Shown piece after piece: positions 1 through 4,302 of a stretch of DNA of 7,190 nucleotides. The DNA lies in assembly GCA_003663115.1 (NCBI GenBank), contig QMZJ01000066.1, positions 1 through 7,190 on the forward strand. The letters are read 5' to 3'. How positions within the stretch are numbered: the stretch's first letter is position 1; the number at the start of each line of letters is the position of its first letter. Both the position numbers and the translations under genes were made by a program. A model generated the notes under the pieces. The model was not told the DNA's origin. It was given only the letters and a program-made list of their open reading frames with translations, and did not search any database. Source of the stretch: Candidatus Altarchaeales archaeon (GTDB lineage: Archaea > Altiarchaeota > Altiarchaeia > IMC4 > QMZM01).

Positions 1-199
1 TCAAGCTTTTCTTCCAAAGAAAACCTTGACGCATCAAGCTTTGGAAAAGCTTGACCAAAAATTTAGACAAAATTTTTTCCGTCAACGCTCAAGCTTTGGA
101 AAACCTTGACCAAAAATTTAATTGAATTTTTTTGATCAACCTTTTTCCTAAAAAGGTTGCCGTCAACGCTTTTTCTAAAAGGGTTGAACTTGACCAAAA
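1..199. repeat. Cluster of five short imperfect palindromes (hairpin repeats)
   Basis: Gene-free AT-rich stretch made of consecutive inverted repeats. The stems are 1-13/17-29 (13 bp, one mismatch), 34-42/46-54 (perfect 9 bp, loop GGA), 89-97/101-109 (9 bp, one mismatch), 137-146/150-159 (perfect 10 bp, loop CCT) and 163-173/177-187 (11 bp, one mismatch). Arms begin TCAAG or TCAAC and end CTTGA or GTTGA. Linkers are also related: TGACCAAAAATTTA occurs at 52-65 and 107-120, CCGTCAACGCT at 79-89 and 160-170, and the A/T-rich linkers are themselves self-complementary. Stems vary while pairing is mostly kept, which suggests structure rather than sequence is retained. Function unknown: it could be a terminator region, an expanded intergenic palindromic repeat, or a remnant of a small mobile palindrome. 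The cluster may continue left of the window. Confidence 0.75.
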
Positions 200-210
200 G
201 AAAAGAAGAA
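196..210 (-). terminator. Possible T-rich terminator after the C/D sRNA
   Basis: On the minus strand this reads as a T-rich tract (TTCTTCTTTTCTTTT) about 15 nt beyond the sRNA terminal stem. Archaeal termination usually occurs at such U-rich tracts without needing a hairpin; the palindrome cluster lies just beyond. Assigned from composition and position only. Confidence 0.35.
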
Positions 211-224
211 TTCGGTGAGTGTAA

Positions 225-298
225 GTTCAGGTCCATCAGCAGCTACCCTTTTCATCCTATTCCACGAATTCAGCCTGGGTCGGTGTCATCATCTGAAC
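225..298 (-). ncRNA. Box C/D guide sRNA (dual guide, 2'-O-methylation)
   Basis: On the minus strand the four boxes occur in the right order with identical 12-nt spacing: box C ATGATGA (286-292), 12 nt, box D' CTGA (270-273), 12 nt, box C' GGATGA (252-257), 12 nt, box D CTGA (236-239). This C-12-D'-12-C'-12-D layout is the archaeal dual-guide architecture; C' differs from the consensus TGATGA at one base. Flanks 293-298 and 225-230 (GTTCAG/CTGAAC) can pair as an outer stem, though the spacing to boxes C and D is uneven. Guide 1 (CACCGACCCAGG) predicts target 5'-CCUGGGUCGGUG and guide 2 (AAAGGGTAGCTG) predicts 5'-CAGCUACCCUUU. By the fifth-nucleotide rule the modified bases would be the fifth, G and U respectively. 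With L7Ae, Nop5 and fibrillarin such RNAs direct rRNA or tRNA methylation. I could not place the targets. It lies about 25 nt past the pfdB stop on the same strand, so it may be processed from that transcript or use its own weak promoter. Confidence 0.9.
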
Positions 299-323
299 GT
301 TAGATTATGGGATTTCAAGTAAA

Positions 324-677
324 TTAACCGCCCACTATGTCACTACCCTCTAGATCCGCCCGAATCTCTGTGCTCAATTCCTTCAATTTTTCGGTCAATT
401 TTTTCTCTTGTTTTTCGAGCATCTGAATTTTGGCATTTATAACATCCTTATTTTCCCGAAGTTTCTTTTCGCTCGTGGGTTTATCTGTCTCGATCAATAG
501 TGGTCCAGTAGCTTCATAAAGCCTCTCCTTATCAATTTTTTTCAACGCCGTAAGGGCATTGTCGATGTCTGTAGATTGTAAGATCAGTTGTTGTTTTTGT
601 AAAACTATCGCTTGTAGCTGATTCTGGAGTCCCTGAAACTGGTTTATTCTGTCCTGAACTTGTTTTGGTATATCCAT
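324..677 (-). CDS. pfdB: Prefoldin subunit beta
   Basis: The 117-residue product has the length and pattern of archaeal prefoldin beta. Two amphipathic coiled-coil helices rich in Gln, Lys, Glu and Leu (about 5-50 and 70-112) flank a short beta-hairpin region with a Y-x-A-x-G-P-L-L motif (54-61). The N-terminal run VQDRINQFQGLQNQLQ is characteristic. In archaea four beta and two alpha subunits form a jellyfish-shaped hexamer that holds unfolded proteins in the cytosol and passes them to the thermosome. The ATG lies 1 nt after the pcc1 stop with an AAAGGT ribosome-binding sequence inside the end of pcc1, so translation is probably coupled. It is the last protein gene of the rpl37ae-rpoP-pcc1-pfdB operon. 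Nothing is truncated and no competing identity is likely. Confidence 0.95.
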   Translation of the reverse strand: MDIPKQVQDRINQFQGLQNQLQAIVLQKQQLILQSTDIDNALTALKKIDKERLYEATGPLLIETDKPTSEKKLRENKDVINAKIQMLEKQEKKLTEKLKELSTEIRADLEGSDIVGG

Positions 678-678
678 C

Positions 679-912
679 TTAACCTTTTGTTAAATTTAAA
701 CACATTCCAATCCATCGGAGATAGGTGTTCATAGAGCCACGAAGTGCCGTAAGATCCTTAGCAATGATCCTTAAACTCAGGAGGTTTCTCTTATGACTCA
801 GAGTTATCTTCGATCTGTGGAATGCCCTGCTCTTTGTCTCCATCTCAATGGCTCTGCAACAGACCTCTGCCACCTCGGATGGAACGTGGATATCTACATC
901 CAAGGAATTCAT
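679..912 (-). CDS. pcc1: KEOPS complex subunit Pcc1
   Basis: This 77-residue protein ends with the Pcc1/CTAG family signature AKDLTALRGSMNTYLRWI (51-68), preceded by a beta strand (SLRIIAKD) and an N-terminal strand plus helix starting DVDIHVPSEVAEVCCRAI. Pcc1 is the small dimerisation subunit of KEOPS (with Kae1, Bud32, Cgi121), which makes the t6A37 modification on ANN-decoding tRNAs. I chose the ATG at 910-912 because it overlaps the rpoP stop as ATGA and the conserved domain begins about three residues later; an in-frame ATG 15 codons upstream would lie inside rpoP and add unrelated sequence. No strong ribosome-binding site precedes it, consistent with translational coupling to rpoP. The pcc1-pfdB neighbourhood is recurrent in archaea. 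A CC pair at 31-32 of the upstream-start numbering is not a metal motif. Confidence 0.93.
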   Translation of the reverse strand: MNSLDVDIHVPSEVAEVCCRAIEMETKSRAFHRSKITLSHKRNLLSLRIIAKDLTALRGSMNTYLRWIGMCLNLTKG

Positions 913-1058
913 CTCGCAATTACCGTTTTGGGTAGCATCTCTCTTTTTTTGATCCATATATTTGATCTCTTTTCCCTACACTTTGTGCACTTCAACCTGT
1001 GCTTTACTAAATAATCATAATCTACCTCCGCACCACACTCTATGCATATATATGTCAT
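909..1058 (-). CDS. rpoP: DNA-directed RNA polymerase subunit P (Rpo12)
   Basis: The 49-residue zinc ribbon has C5-x2-C8 and C24-x2-C27, followed by a basic C-terminus ending PKTVIAR, which matches the usual end of Rpo12 (K-x-V-x-A-R). Rpo12 is the archaeal counterpart of eukaryotic RPB12/Rpc10, a small assembly subunit contacting the Rpo3/Rpo10 platform. The start at 1056-1058 is chosen because the first zinc knuckle lies a few residues in, as in homologues. A longer in-frame ORF to 1154 would add 32 residues read out of frame over rpl37ae. A GAGGG sequence lies 4 nt upstream, and the eL43 stop is 1 nt away. The second knuckle is slightly unusual: it is CTKC followed by REKRSNIW, where many homologues have C-P-Y-C-G-x-R. 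Confidence 0.92.
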   Translation of the reverse strand: MTYICIECGAEVDYDYLVKHRLKCTKCREKRSNIWIKKREMLPKTVIAR

Positions 1059-1059
1059 T

Positions 1060-1275
1060 TTACCCTCTGAAATAATACGCCCCACCCGTAAATCTGAGAC
1101 CGCACGATTTGCACTCCCAGATCCCAGTCGATCTTCTCCTGACCTTTCTGCCACACCCGGGACATCTGTTTTCCTTGGAGAGATCCTCGATCTTGCGTAT
1201 CTCGTCCCTCAGCTTGCGACCAATTCTCGGGCCATATCTCCCGACCGATCCAACCTTTCGCGTATGACTGTACAT
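1060..1275 (-). CDS. rpl37ae: 50S ribosomal protein eL43 (L37Ae)
   Basis: This 71-residue protein carries the full L37Ae pattern: N-terminal TRKVGSVGRYGPRIGRKLR (5-23), zinc ribbon cysteines C38, C41, C55 and C58, the STGIWECKSCG core (49-59) and the FTGGAYYF tail. It binds 23S rRNA in the large subunit of archaeal and eukaryotic ribosomes. The ATG at 1273-1275 gives the family's normal length; residues upstream in frame are not L37Ae-like. It heads a four-gene operon with rpoP, pcc1 and pfdB. A TATA box at 1311-1320 lies 36-45 nt upstream, so the mRNA should start close to the ATG with a short leader. Confidence 0.95.
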   Translation of the reverse strand: MYSHTRKVGSVGRYGPRIGRKLRDEIRKIEDLSKENRCPGCGRKVRRRSTGIWECKSCGLRFTGGAYYFRG

Positions 1276-1310
1276 TTTCTGGATCCGGGTATAAGGATAA
1301 TTGATTTGGA

Positions 1311-1320
1311 ATATAAATAT
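1311..1320 (-). promoter_or_regulatory. TATA box of the rpl37ae-rpoP-pcc1-pfdB operon
   Basis: On the minus strand ATATTTATAT, preceded by CGGG, lies 36-45 nt upstream of the rpl37ae ATG. Transcription would begin about 25 nt downstream, leaving a leader of roughly 10-15 nt. It matches archaeal TBP sites in composition and placement; no start-site data are available. Confidence 0.6.
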
Positions 1321-1328
1321 CCCGAATC

Positions 1329-1501
1329 TTAGCGATTTTGCTGGTGGATCCCTTCTCGTTCGCTCTCAGATAGATTTCGCGAGTCCAGTGCAATCACTGT
1401 CGCCTCTGCGTTCTTTATCCCCGCGGATTTTAGGTTGACGGATGGGTCGATATACACGTCATTCCCGTGATGATTATCAAAAATTTTTTCTAGGTTCTCA
1501 T
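1329..1501 (-). pseudogene. Unrecognised short ORF with a displaced start (frameshifted or annotation-refractory)
   Basis: Between aspS and rpl37ae one frame is open for about 57 codons and reads as plausible protein (for example IDPSVNLKSAGIKNAEATV), ending at TAA 1329-1331. It has no ATG in frame. An ATG sits at 1499-1501, 8 nt after the aspS stop, but in the neighbouring frame, where it terminates after three codons. Adding one base right after that ATG would give a continuous ORF starting M-E-N-L-E-K-I-F. The only in-frame standard start is GTG at 1455-1457, giving 42 codons with a poor ribosome-binding site. I do not recognise the product. It could be a small gene broken by an indel, a sequencing error, a GTG-started small protein, or chance. 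Confidence 0.35.
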
Positions 1502-1509
1502 TTTTATTT

Positions 1510-2805
1510 CTATGGGGTAAGTCGGTGTCTGTCTCTTGGGAATAAAACTACCTCTCGTATTGGAAGGTCGAGAAGCTGCATCATCACCCTGTCTATACCG
1601 AGACCAAAACCGCCATGAGGTGGCATTCCATATCTAAAGGCCTTGAGATAAAATTCGAAGTTCTTCGGGTCTAGATTAAAGTGCTTTATCCTCTCCAGCA
1701 ATAGTTTTGGGTCGTGGATTCTCTGCCCCCCCGAGGCGATTTCCACGCCCTTATAGCCGAGATCAAAGGAGCGGGAGTACCTCTCACCCTCTGGCATCGT
1801 ATAGAACGGCTTAGTAGACAGAGGGAAATGAATTACAAAATACAGATCCGATCCGAATTCCTCCCTCATTACCCTGCCAAGGAGCTTTTCGGACTCTGTA
1901 TCGAGGTCCTCCCCCCAGGGAAGCTTCTTTCTGTGTTCTTCCAGGAGCTTTAATACATCGTCATATTCAATCCTCTCTATTTTCTCCGGAACCTTGATCT
2001 CCCTTTTCAGGATATCGAGCTCTTTACAATGAGATGCCTCTTTTATCATAGTTAGGACAAGCTTTTCAAGGATATTTATCACATCCCCCTCGTCTTTGAT
2101 GAATGCCATCTCTATATCTATGGCAGTTACCTCATTTAAATGCCTCCTGGTGTCGTGCTCCTCTGCCCTGAAATATGTTGTAATCTCATAGACCCTGTCG
2201 AGTCCAGTAGCCATCATCATCTGTTTATAAAGCTGGGGTGACTGAGCTAGAAAGGCCTCCCTGTCAAAGTAGGATATGGGGAATAATTCTGTTCCACCCT
2301 CCGATGCACTGGCGATAATCTTTGGTGTGTGTATCTCTATAAACCCGTTCTCTTTCAGGAATTCCCTGCCGGCATCCAGAATTTTTCCCCTTAATTTGAA
2401 TATTGCAGATATCTCTGGCTTTCTGATATCCATGAATCTATTGTTCAGTCTCGTGTCCAAGTCGGAGCTAACCTTCTGTGTGACATCCAGAGGGAGGGGT
2501 GACTCTGATCTGCTTATTAAATTTATTCTGTCCGGAATTATCTCTACCCCATTGGGGGCCTTTTCATTTTTCTTCACCCTGCCATCTATCTCAACAACGG
2601 ATTCCTTGCTAAGTTGATCTATATCGGAGAGTACCTCGGATCTGGTGATCCCCTCCTTCGCAGTTATCTGAATAAAGCCCTCCCTGTCCCTGAGGATTAG
2701 AAATTTCAATCTACCCAGATCCCTGATCTCGTGAACCCAACCACTTACAGTTACCGACTTTCCATCCAATTCGGGGGAAATTTCTCCGGAGTAATGAGAA
2801 CGCAT
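1510..2805 (-). CDS. aspS: Aspartyl-tRNA synthetase, archaeal type, probably non-discriminating (Asp/Asn)
   Basis: This 431-residue class IIb synthetase has the normal archaeal length. An N-terminal OB fold binds the anticodon (about 1-100, with SVTVSGWVHEIRDLG). The catalytic core includes EIHTPKII (157-164), SEGGTELFP (168-176), AQSPQLYKQ (187-195), motif 2 FRAEEHDTRRH (212-222) and motif 3 GFGLGIDR (399-406), and the protein ends with the usual FPRDRHRLTP. It attaches Asp to tRNA-Asp in the cytosol. His25 and Pro84 stand where the discriminating Thermococcus enzyme has Trp26 and Lys85, by my alignment from memory; His/Pro is the pattern of non-discriminating enzymes, which also make Asp-tRNA-Asn. 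That product needs GatCAB amidation. The start MRSHYSGEIS matches homologues. The ribosome-binding site is weak and a short leader is likely. The core is intact. Confidence 0.96.
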   Translation of the reverse strand: MRSHYSGEISPELDGKSVTVSGWVHEIRDLGRLKFLILRDREGFIQITAKEGITRSEVLSDIDQLSKESVVEIDGRVKKNEKAPNGVEIIPDRINLISRSESPLPLDVTQKVSSDLDTRLNNRFMDIRKPEISAIFKLRGKILDAGREFLKENGFIEIHTPKIIASASEGGTELFPISYFDREAFLAQSPQLYKQMMMATGLDRVYEITTYFRAEEHDTRRHLNEVTAIDIEMAFIKDEGDVINILEKLVLTMIKEASHCKELDILKREIKVPEKIERIEYDDVLKLLEEHRKKLPWGEDLDTESEKLLGRVMREEFGSDLYFVIHFPLSTKPFYTMPEGERYSRSFDLGYKGVEIASGGQRIHDPKLLLERIKHFNLDPKNFEFYLKAFRYGMPPHGGFGLGIDRVMMQLLDLPIREVVLFPRDRHRLTP

Positions 2806-2845
2806 TTTCCGGTATTTAAAAATTCGATTGAGACAAGAAAAGGTA

Positions 2846-2855
2846 GAATATAAAA
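2846..2855 (-). promoter_or_regulatory. TATA box upstream of aspS
   Basis: The minus strand reads TTTTATATTC 41-50 nt before the aspS ATG, predicting a start site near 2822. A second AT-rich element (TTTTTAAATA, about 2813-2822) is too close to the ATG to serve as a TATA box for this start. A short T5 run at 2877-2881, just after the KH-gene stop, may end the preceding transcript. Confidence 0.5.
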
Positions 2856-2882
2856 CTTGGTTGAAGAGAATATGAGAAAAAC

Positions 2883-3371
2883 CTATTCAAAGGAGATCTC
2901 AACCTTGTTATTGGTCAGAGAGGCTATCAATTTTTCCATCTCCCTCAGGCTCATTCTAAGCTTCCTTCTGTCCTTTTTACTTATCCTAACCCTCTGCACC
3001 ATGGTGCCGTCTGGTTTGTAAACGGTATTTATGGCTAAAATTCTCGCGGGGGCTACAAAATCATATATGGTCTCCTGTAGATCGCCGGTACTTATCACCC
3101 TTAACTGCTTGCCAAGATCCCTTGATAATTGCCTTATATTGTCTCCGCCCTTTCCGATAATCTTTCCGATATTCTCCTTTTGGGTTAAAACGATGATAAA
3201 TTTCTTTGTATCTATTGCCCTGTCGAAACCTATCTCACCCTTTCCCAATTTATATAAAATCTTGGATAGCTCCACATCCAATTCGGATATCTTTCCAGCC
3301 TTTAGTTTTTCCTCGCATGCAGTGCACAATACACCACTCTTTGCACAGATAGCACAGATCGGTAGACTCAT
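2883..3371 (-). CDS. Archaeal Zn-finger/KH-domain RNA-binding protein (NusA-like)
   Basis: The 162-residue protein begins with a zinc knuckle pair C6-x2-C9 and C16-x2-C19 (MSLPICAICAKSGVLCTACE). A conserved helical region SELDVELSKILYKL (29-42) follows, then a KH domain around 55-95 with the GxxG loop as IIGKGGDNIRQLSR (71-84). The C-terminal part contains APARILAINTVY and ends VEISFE. This layout matches a conserved archaeal family often labelled transcription elongation factor NusA-like or simply KH-domain protein. RNA binding is the safe inference; the exact role is not established to my knowledge. I place the start at 3371 because MSLPIC is the conserved N-terminus, AGAGAT lies just upstream, and the TATA element at 3405-3412 would put the mRNA start downstream of an alternative ATG at 3398. 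It has its own promoter, separate from aspS and albA. Confidence 0.9.
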   Translation of the reverse strand: MSLPICAICAKSGVLCTACEEKLKAGKISELDVELSKILYKLGKGEIGFDRAIDTKKFIIVLTQKENIGKIIGKGGDNIRQLSRDLGKQLRVISTGDLQETIYDFVAPARILAINTVYKPDGTMVQRVRISKKDRRKLRMSLREMEKLIASLTNNKVEISFE

Positions 3372-3402
3372 TTCTATCTCTATGTAAAGAAATACCATGT
3401 GA

Positions 3403-3427
3403 CATATAATAAAAAATAAAATAAATA
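3403..3427 (-). promoter_or_regulatory. T-rich terminator/TATA element between albA and the KH gene
   Basis: The minus strand carries TTTATTTTATTTTTTATTATATG. The T-rich half can end the albA transcript, and the TATTATAT part (about 3405-3412) sits 34-41 nt before the KH-gene ATG, right for a TATA box. The dual role is inferred from position only. Confidence 0.5.
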
Positions 3428-3448
3428 GAGGAGTATTTCATAGAGGGA

Positions 3449-3727
3449 TTATTTCTTGGAGAGGGTTATCTCGATCGCAGAGACCTTTACCGGGCCCTCG
3501 TCACCCTCGATCTCCTCGGTGTCTATCTTTATATTCTCTGGAGTTACGCCCTGAACGAATCTCTGTCTAACTATCTCCGCGACATCTACCGCTCTGCTAA
3601 TCGCCCTTCCCCTCGCCTTTATTACCACACTGGATTCGCCGTTGTTAAATTGTGTAACAACGGCCAGCACATAGCTCATTATTCCCTTCTTACCTATAAA
3701 CACCACGTTATCATCTTTTTCAGCCAT
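3449..3727 (-). CDS. albA: DNA/RNA-binding protein Alba
   Basis: The 92-residue product is a full-length Alba. It has the N-terminal strand VVFIGKKGIMSYVLAVVTQF (8-27) with the paired lysines K13-K14, equivalent to the K16/K17 pair whose acetylation affects DNA binding in Sulfolobus, and the signature IKARGRAISRAVDVAEIVRQRF (36-57). A variable beta hairpin and the closing strand SAIEITLSKK follow. Alba forms dimers that coat double-stranded DNA and also bind RNA, contributing to chromatin and RNA metabolism. A strong ribosome-binding sequence GAGGTGA (3732-3738) sits 4 nt from the ATG. The ferredoxin gene ends 11 nt upstream, so the two are probably one transcript. The gap to the next gene downstream has its own promoter signals. 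Confidence 0.97.
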   Translation of the reverse strand: MAEKDDNVVFIGKKGIMSYVLAVVTQFNNGESSVVIKARGRAISRAVDVAEIVRQRFVQGVTPENIKIDTEEIEGDEGPVKVSAIEITLSKK

Positions 3728-3738
3728 GATATCACCTC

Positions 3739-3924
3739 TTATTCACTTATTCGTATTATGCCCACAGGACATGTTGTCTCACAAGCCCTGCACAATACAC
3801 AGTTGTCCACGTTCCCTGTGATCTTTGCCTTTCCATCAACAATTTCAAATAGGGAAACTGGACACGCATTTACACATGCTCCGCACCCGATACATCTCTC
3901 GATCTCGATCTCGATCTCTACCAT
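3739..3924 (-). CDS. 2[4Fe-4S] ferredoxin
   Basis: This 61-residue protein has two complete cluster-binding motifs: C11-x2-C14-x2-C17-x3-C21-P and C42-x2-C45-x2-C48-x3-C52-P, the clostridial-type pattern in which the fourth cysteine of each motif ligates the other cluster. It should carry low-potential electrons in the cytosol; the partner enzyme cannot be told from the context. I choose the ATG at 3922-3924 because GGGAGGA (3931-3937) lies 6 nt before it. Two in-frame ATGs further up (3945, 3939) would place that sequence inside the gene. The N-terminus alternates V/I with E, encoded by a short GATCTC hexamer repeat (3901-3918). Its promoter is the TATA box at 3975-3984, and albA follows after 11 nt. 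Pairing with albA is not a functional link I can explain. Confidence 0.95.
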   Translation of the reverse strand: MVEIEIEIERCIGCGACVNACPVSLFEIVDGKAKITGNVDNCVLCRACETTCPVGIIRISE

Positions 3925-3930
3925 GTCGTG

Positions 3931-3937
3931 TCCTCCC
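3931..3937 (-). promoter_or_regulatory. Ribosome-binding site deciding the ferredoxin start
   Basis: The minus strand reads GGGAGGA, 6 nt before the ATG at 3922-3924 and overlapping the codons after two upstream in-frame ATGs. It supports the 61-residue rather than the 68-residue product. Confidence 0.75.
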
Positions 3938-3974
3938 ATAGTCATATCGGGGTATTAATCTATAGTATGGATTG

Positions 3975-3984
3975 TATTTAAATA
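3975..3984 (-). promoter_or_regulatory. TATA box of the ferredoxin-albA unit
   Basis: TATTTAAATA lies 51-60 nt before the chosen ferredoxin ATG, predicting transcription from about 3950 and a leader near 25-30 nt that includes the GGGAGGA site. A second TATA-like, nearly symmetric element (ATTTATATAA, 4014-4023) lies further up and could serve either strand. Confidence 0.55.
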
Positions 3985-3994
3985 TCTCCCATTC

Positions 3995-4131
3995 TTAACT
4001 ATTTTGGCTTTTGGTTATATAAATCCCGTATGGAATCGTTATCTCTACTTTCGGAACTACTGTTTTTTGTCCTCGCAGATCACCTCTACTTCATCATAAG
4101 GAGGTCTGAGAACCCCCGGCTTTAATATTTA
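3995..4131 (-). pseudogene. Coding-looking segments in two frames, no start (decayed or frameshifted 3' part)
   Basis: In one minus frame the codons from about 4131 to 4061 read LKPGVLRPPYDEVEVICEDK before a TAG at 4058-4060. From about 4066 another frame continues TVVPKVEITIPYGIYITKS to TAA at 3995-3997. The switch falls on a run of six A (4063-4068), and one extra A there would join the two pieces. Neither piece has a start codon or ribosome-binding site of its own. Together with the short ORFs at 4122-4302 they could be one broken gene of roughly 100 codons. The product is not recognised. The end abuts the ferredoxin promoter. The alternative is that these are non-coding spacer readings that look protein-like by chance. 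Confidence 0.4.
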
Positions 4132-4235
4132 GATTTCATTATATCAATATGCCTCTGGTATTTTGACTGTGCGAACCCTCCCGCTTTAGTTCTCCTGATC
4201 TCTCTTTCTTTAAAGAGCAATTCTCTTTTTTCCAT
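4122..4235 (-). CDS. Hypothetical 37-residue ORF, basic, overlapping the 30-codon ORF
   Basis: ATG at 4233-4235 opens a 37-codon frame, +1 relative to the ORF that starts at 4302 and overlapping its last nine codons. It is strongly basic (EREIRRTKAGGFAQSKYQRH in the middle) and ends MKSKY. GAGG lies 9 nt before the ATG, so independent initiation is possible. It is equally consistent with being the second part of the upstream ORF after an indel in the run of six A at 4226-4231: removing one A joins them. The stretch KAGGFAQSKYQRH loosely recalls the GGQ-like loop (GG-x-Q-x-R-Y-x-R) of eRF1/VLRF1-type proteins, but the piece is far too short to support that identity. Not recognised otherwise. 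Confidence 0.4.
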   Translation of the reverse strand: MEKRELLFKEREIRRTKAGGFAQSKYQRHIDIMKSKY

Positions 4236-4302
4236 CGACGTAGTCCTCAACCGGCAGGTTTTTCACATTCGCTCTGATATAGTTTATGCATTTGCCTCTC
4301 AT
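4210..4302 (-). CDS. Hypothetical 30-residue ORF translationally coupled to the VWA gene
   Basis: The ATG at 4300-4302 overlaps the TGA of the large VWA gene as ATGA, and a near-perfect ribosome-binding sequence GAGGAGG (4308-4314) sits 5 nt upstream inside the last codons of that gene. These are good initiation signals, so translation here is likely. The frame reads MRGKCINYIRANVKNLPVED and stops after 30 codons at TAA 4210-4212, just past a run of six A (4226-4231). The abrupt end and the protein-like continuation in the next frame suggest a longer gene interrupted by a one-base indel, or a frameshift-dependent product. I do not recognise the protein. Confidence 0.55.
   Translation of the reverse strand: MRGKCINYIRANVKNLPVEDYVDGKKRIAL

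Noticed and set aside
1..199. CRISPR array
   Set aside because: Repeats are not uniform, spacing is irregular and there are no unique spacers; the structure is of variable hairpins.
793..1332. Plus-strand open frames opposite pcc1, rpoP and rpl37ae
   Set aside because: They are antisense shadows of recognised genes, with no ribosome-binding site or family motif.
1055..1393. 112-codon minus-strand frame overlapping rpl37ae
   Set aside because: It runs out of frame across the clearly recognised eL43 gene; only its first third lies in the intergenic region and it has no family features.
1467..1473. Plus-strand GTGATGA resembling box C
   Set aside because: No CTGA follows within a workable distance, so no guide structure can be built.
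3372..3398. Upstream ATG as start of the KH protein
   Set aside because: The added nine residues precede the conserved MSLPIC start and would lie before the likely transcription start site.
4014..4023. Plus-strand promoter (TTATATAAAT) for a rightward RNA gene
   Set aside because: The element is nearly symmetric and no recognisable RNA or protein follows on the plus strand.
4041..4097. Second box C/D sRNA candidate (ATGATGA at 4091-4097, 12 nt, then CTGC)
   Set aside because: The D' position reads CTGC rather than CTGA, and neither C' nor D follows at the expected spacing. The same bases also read as protein-like sequence.
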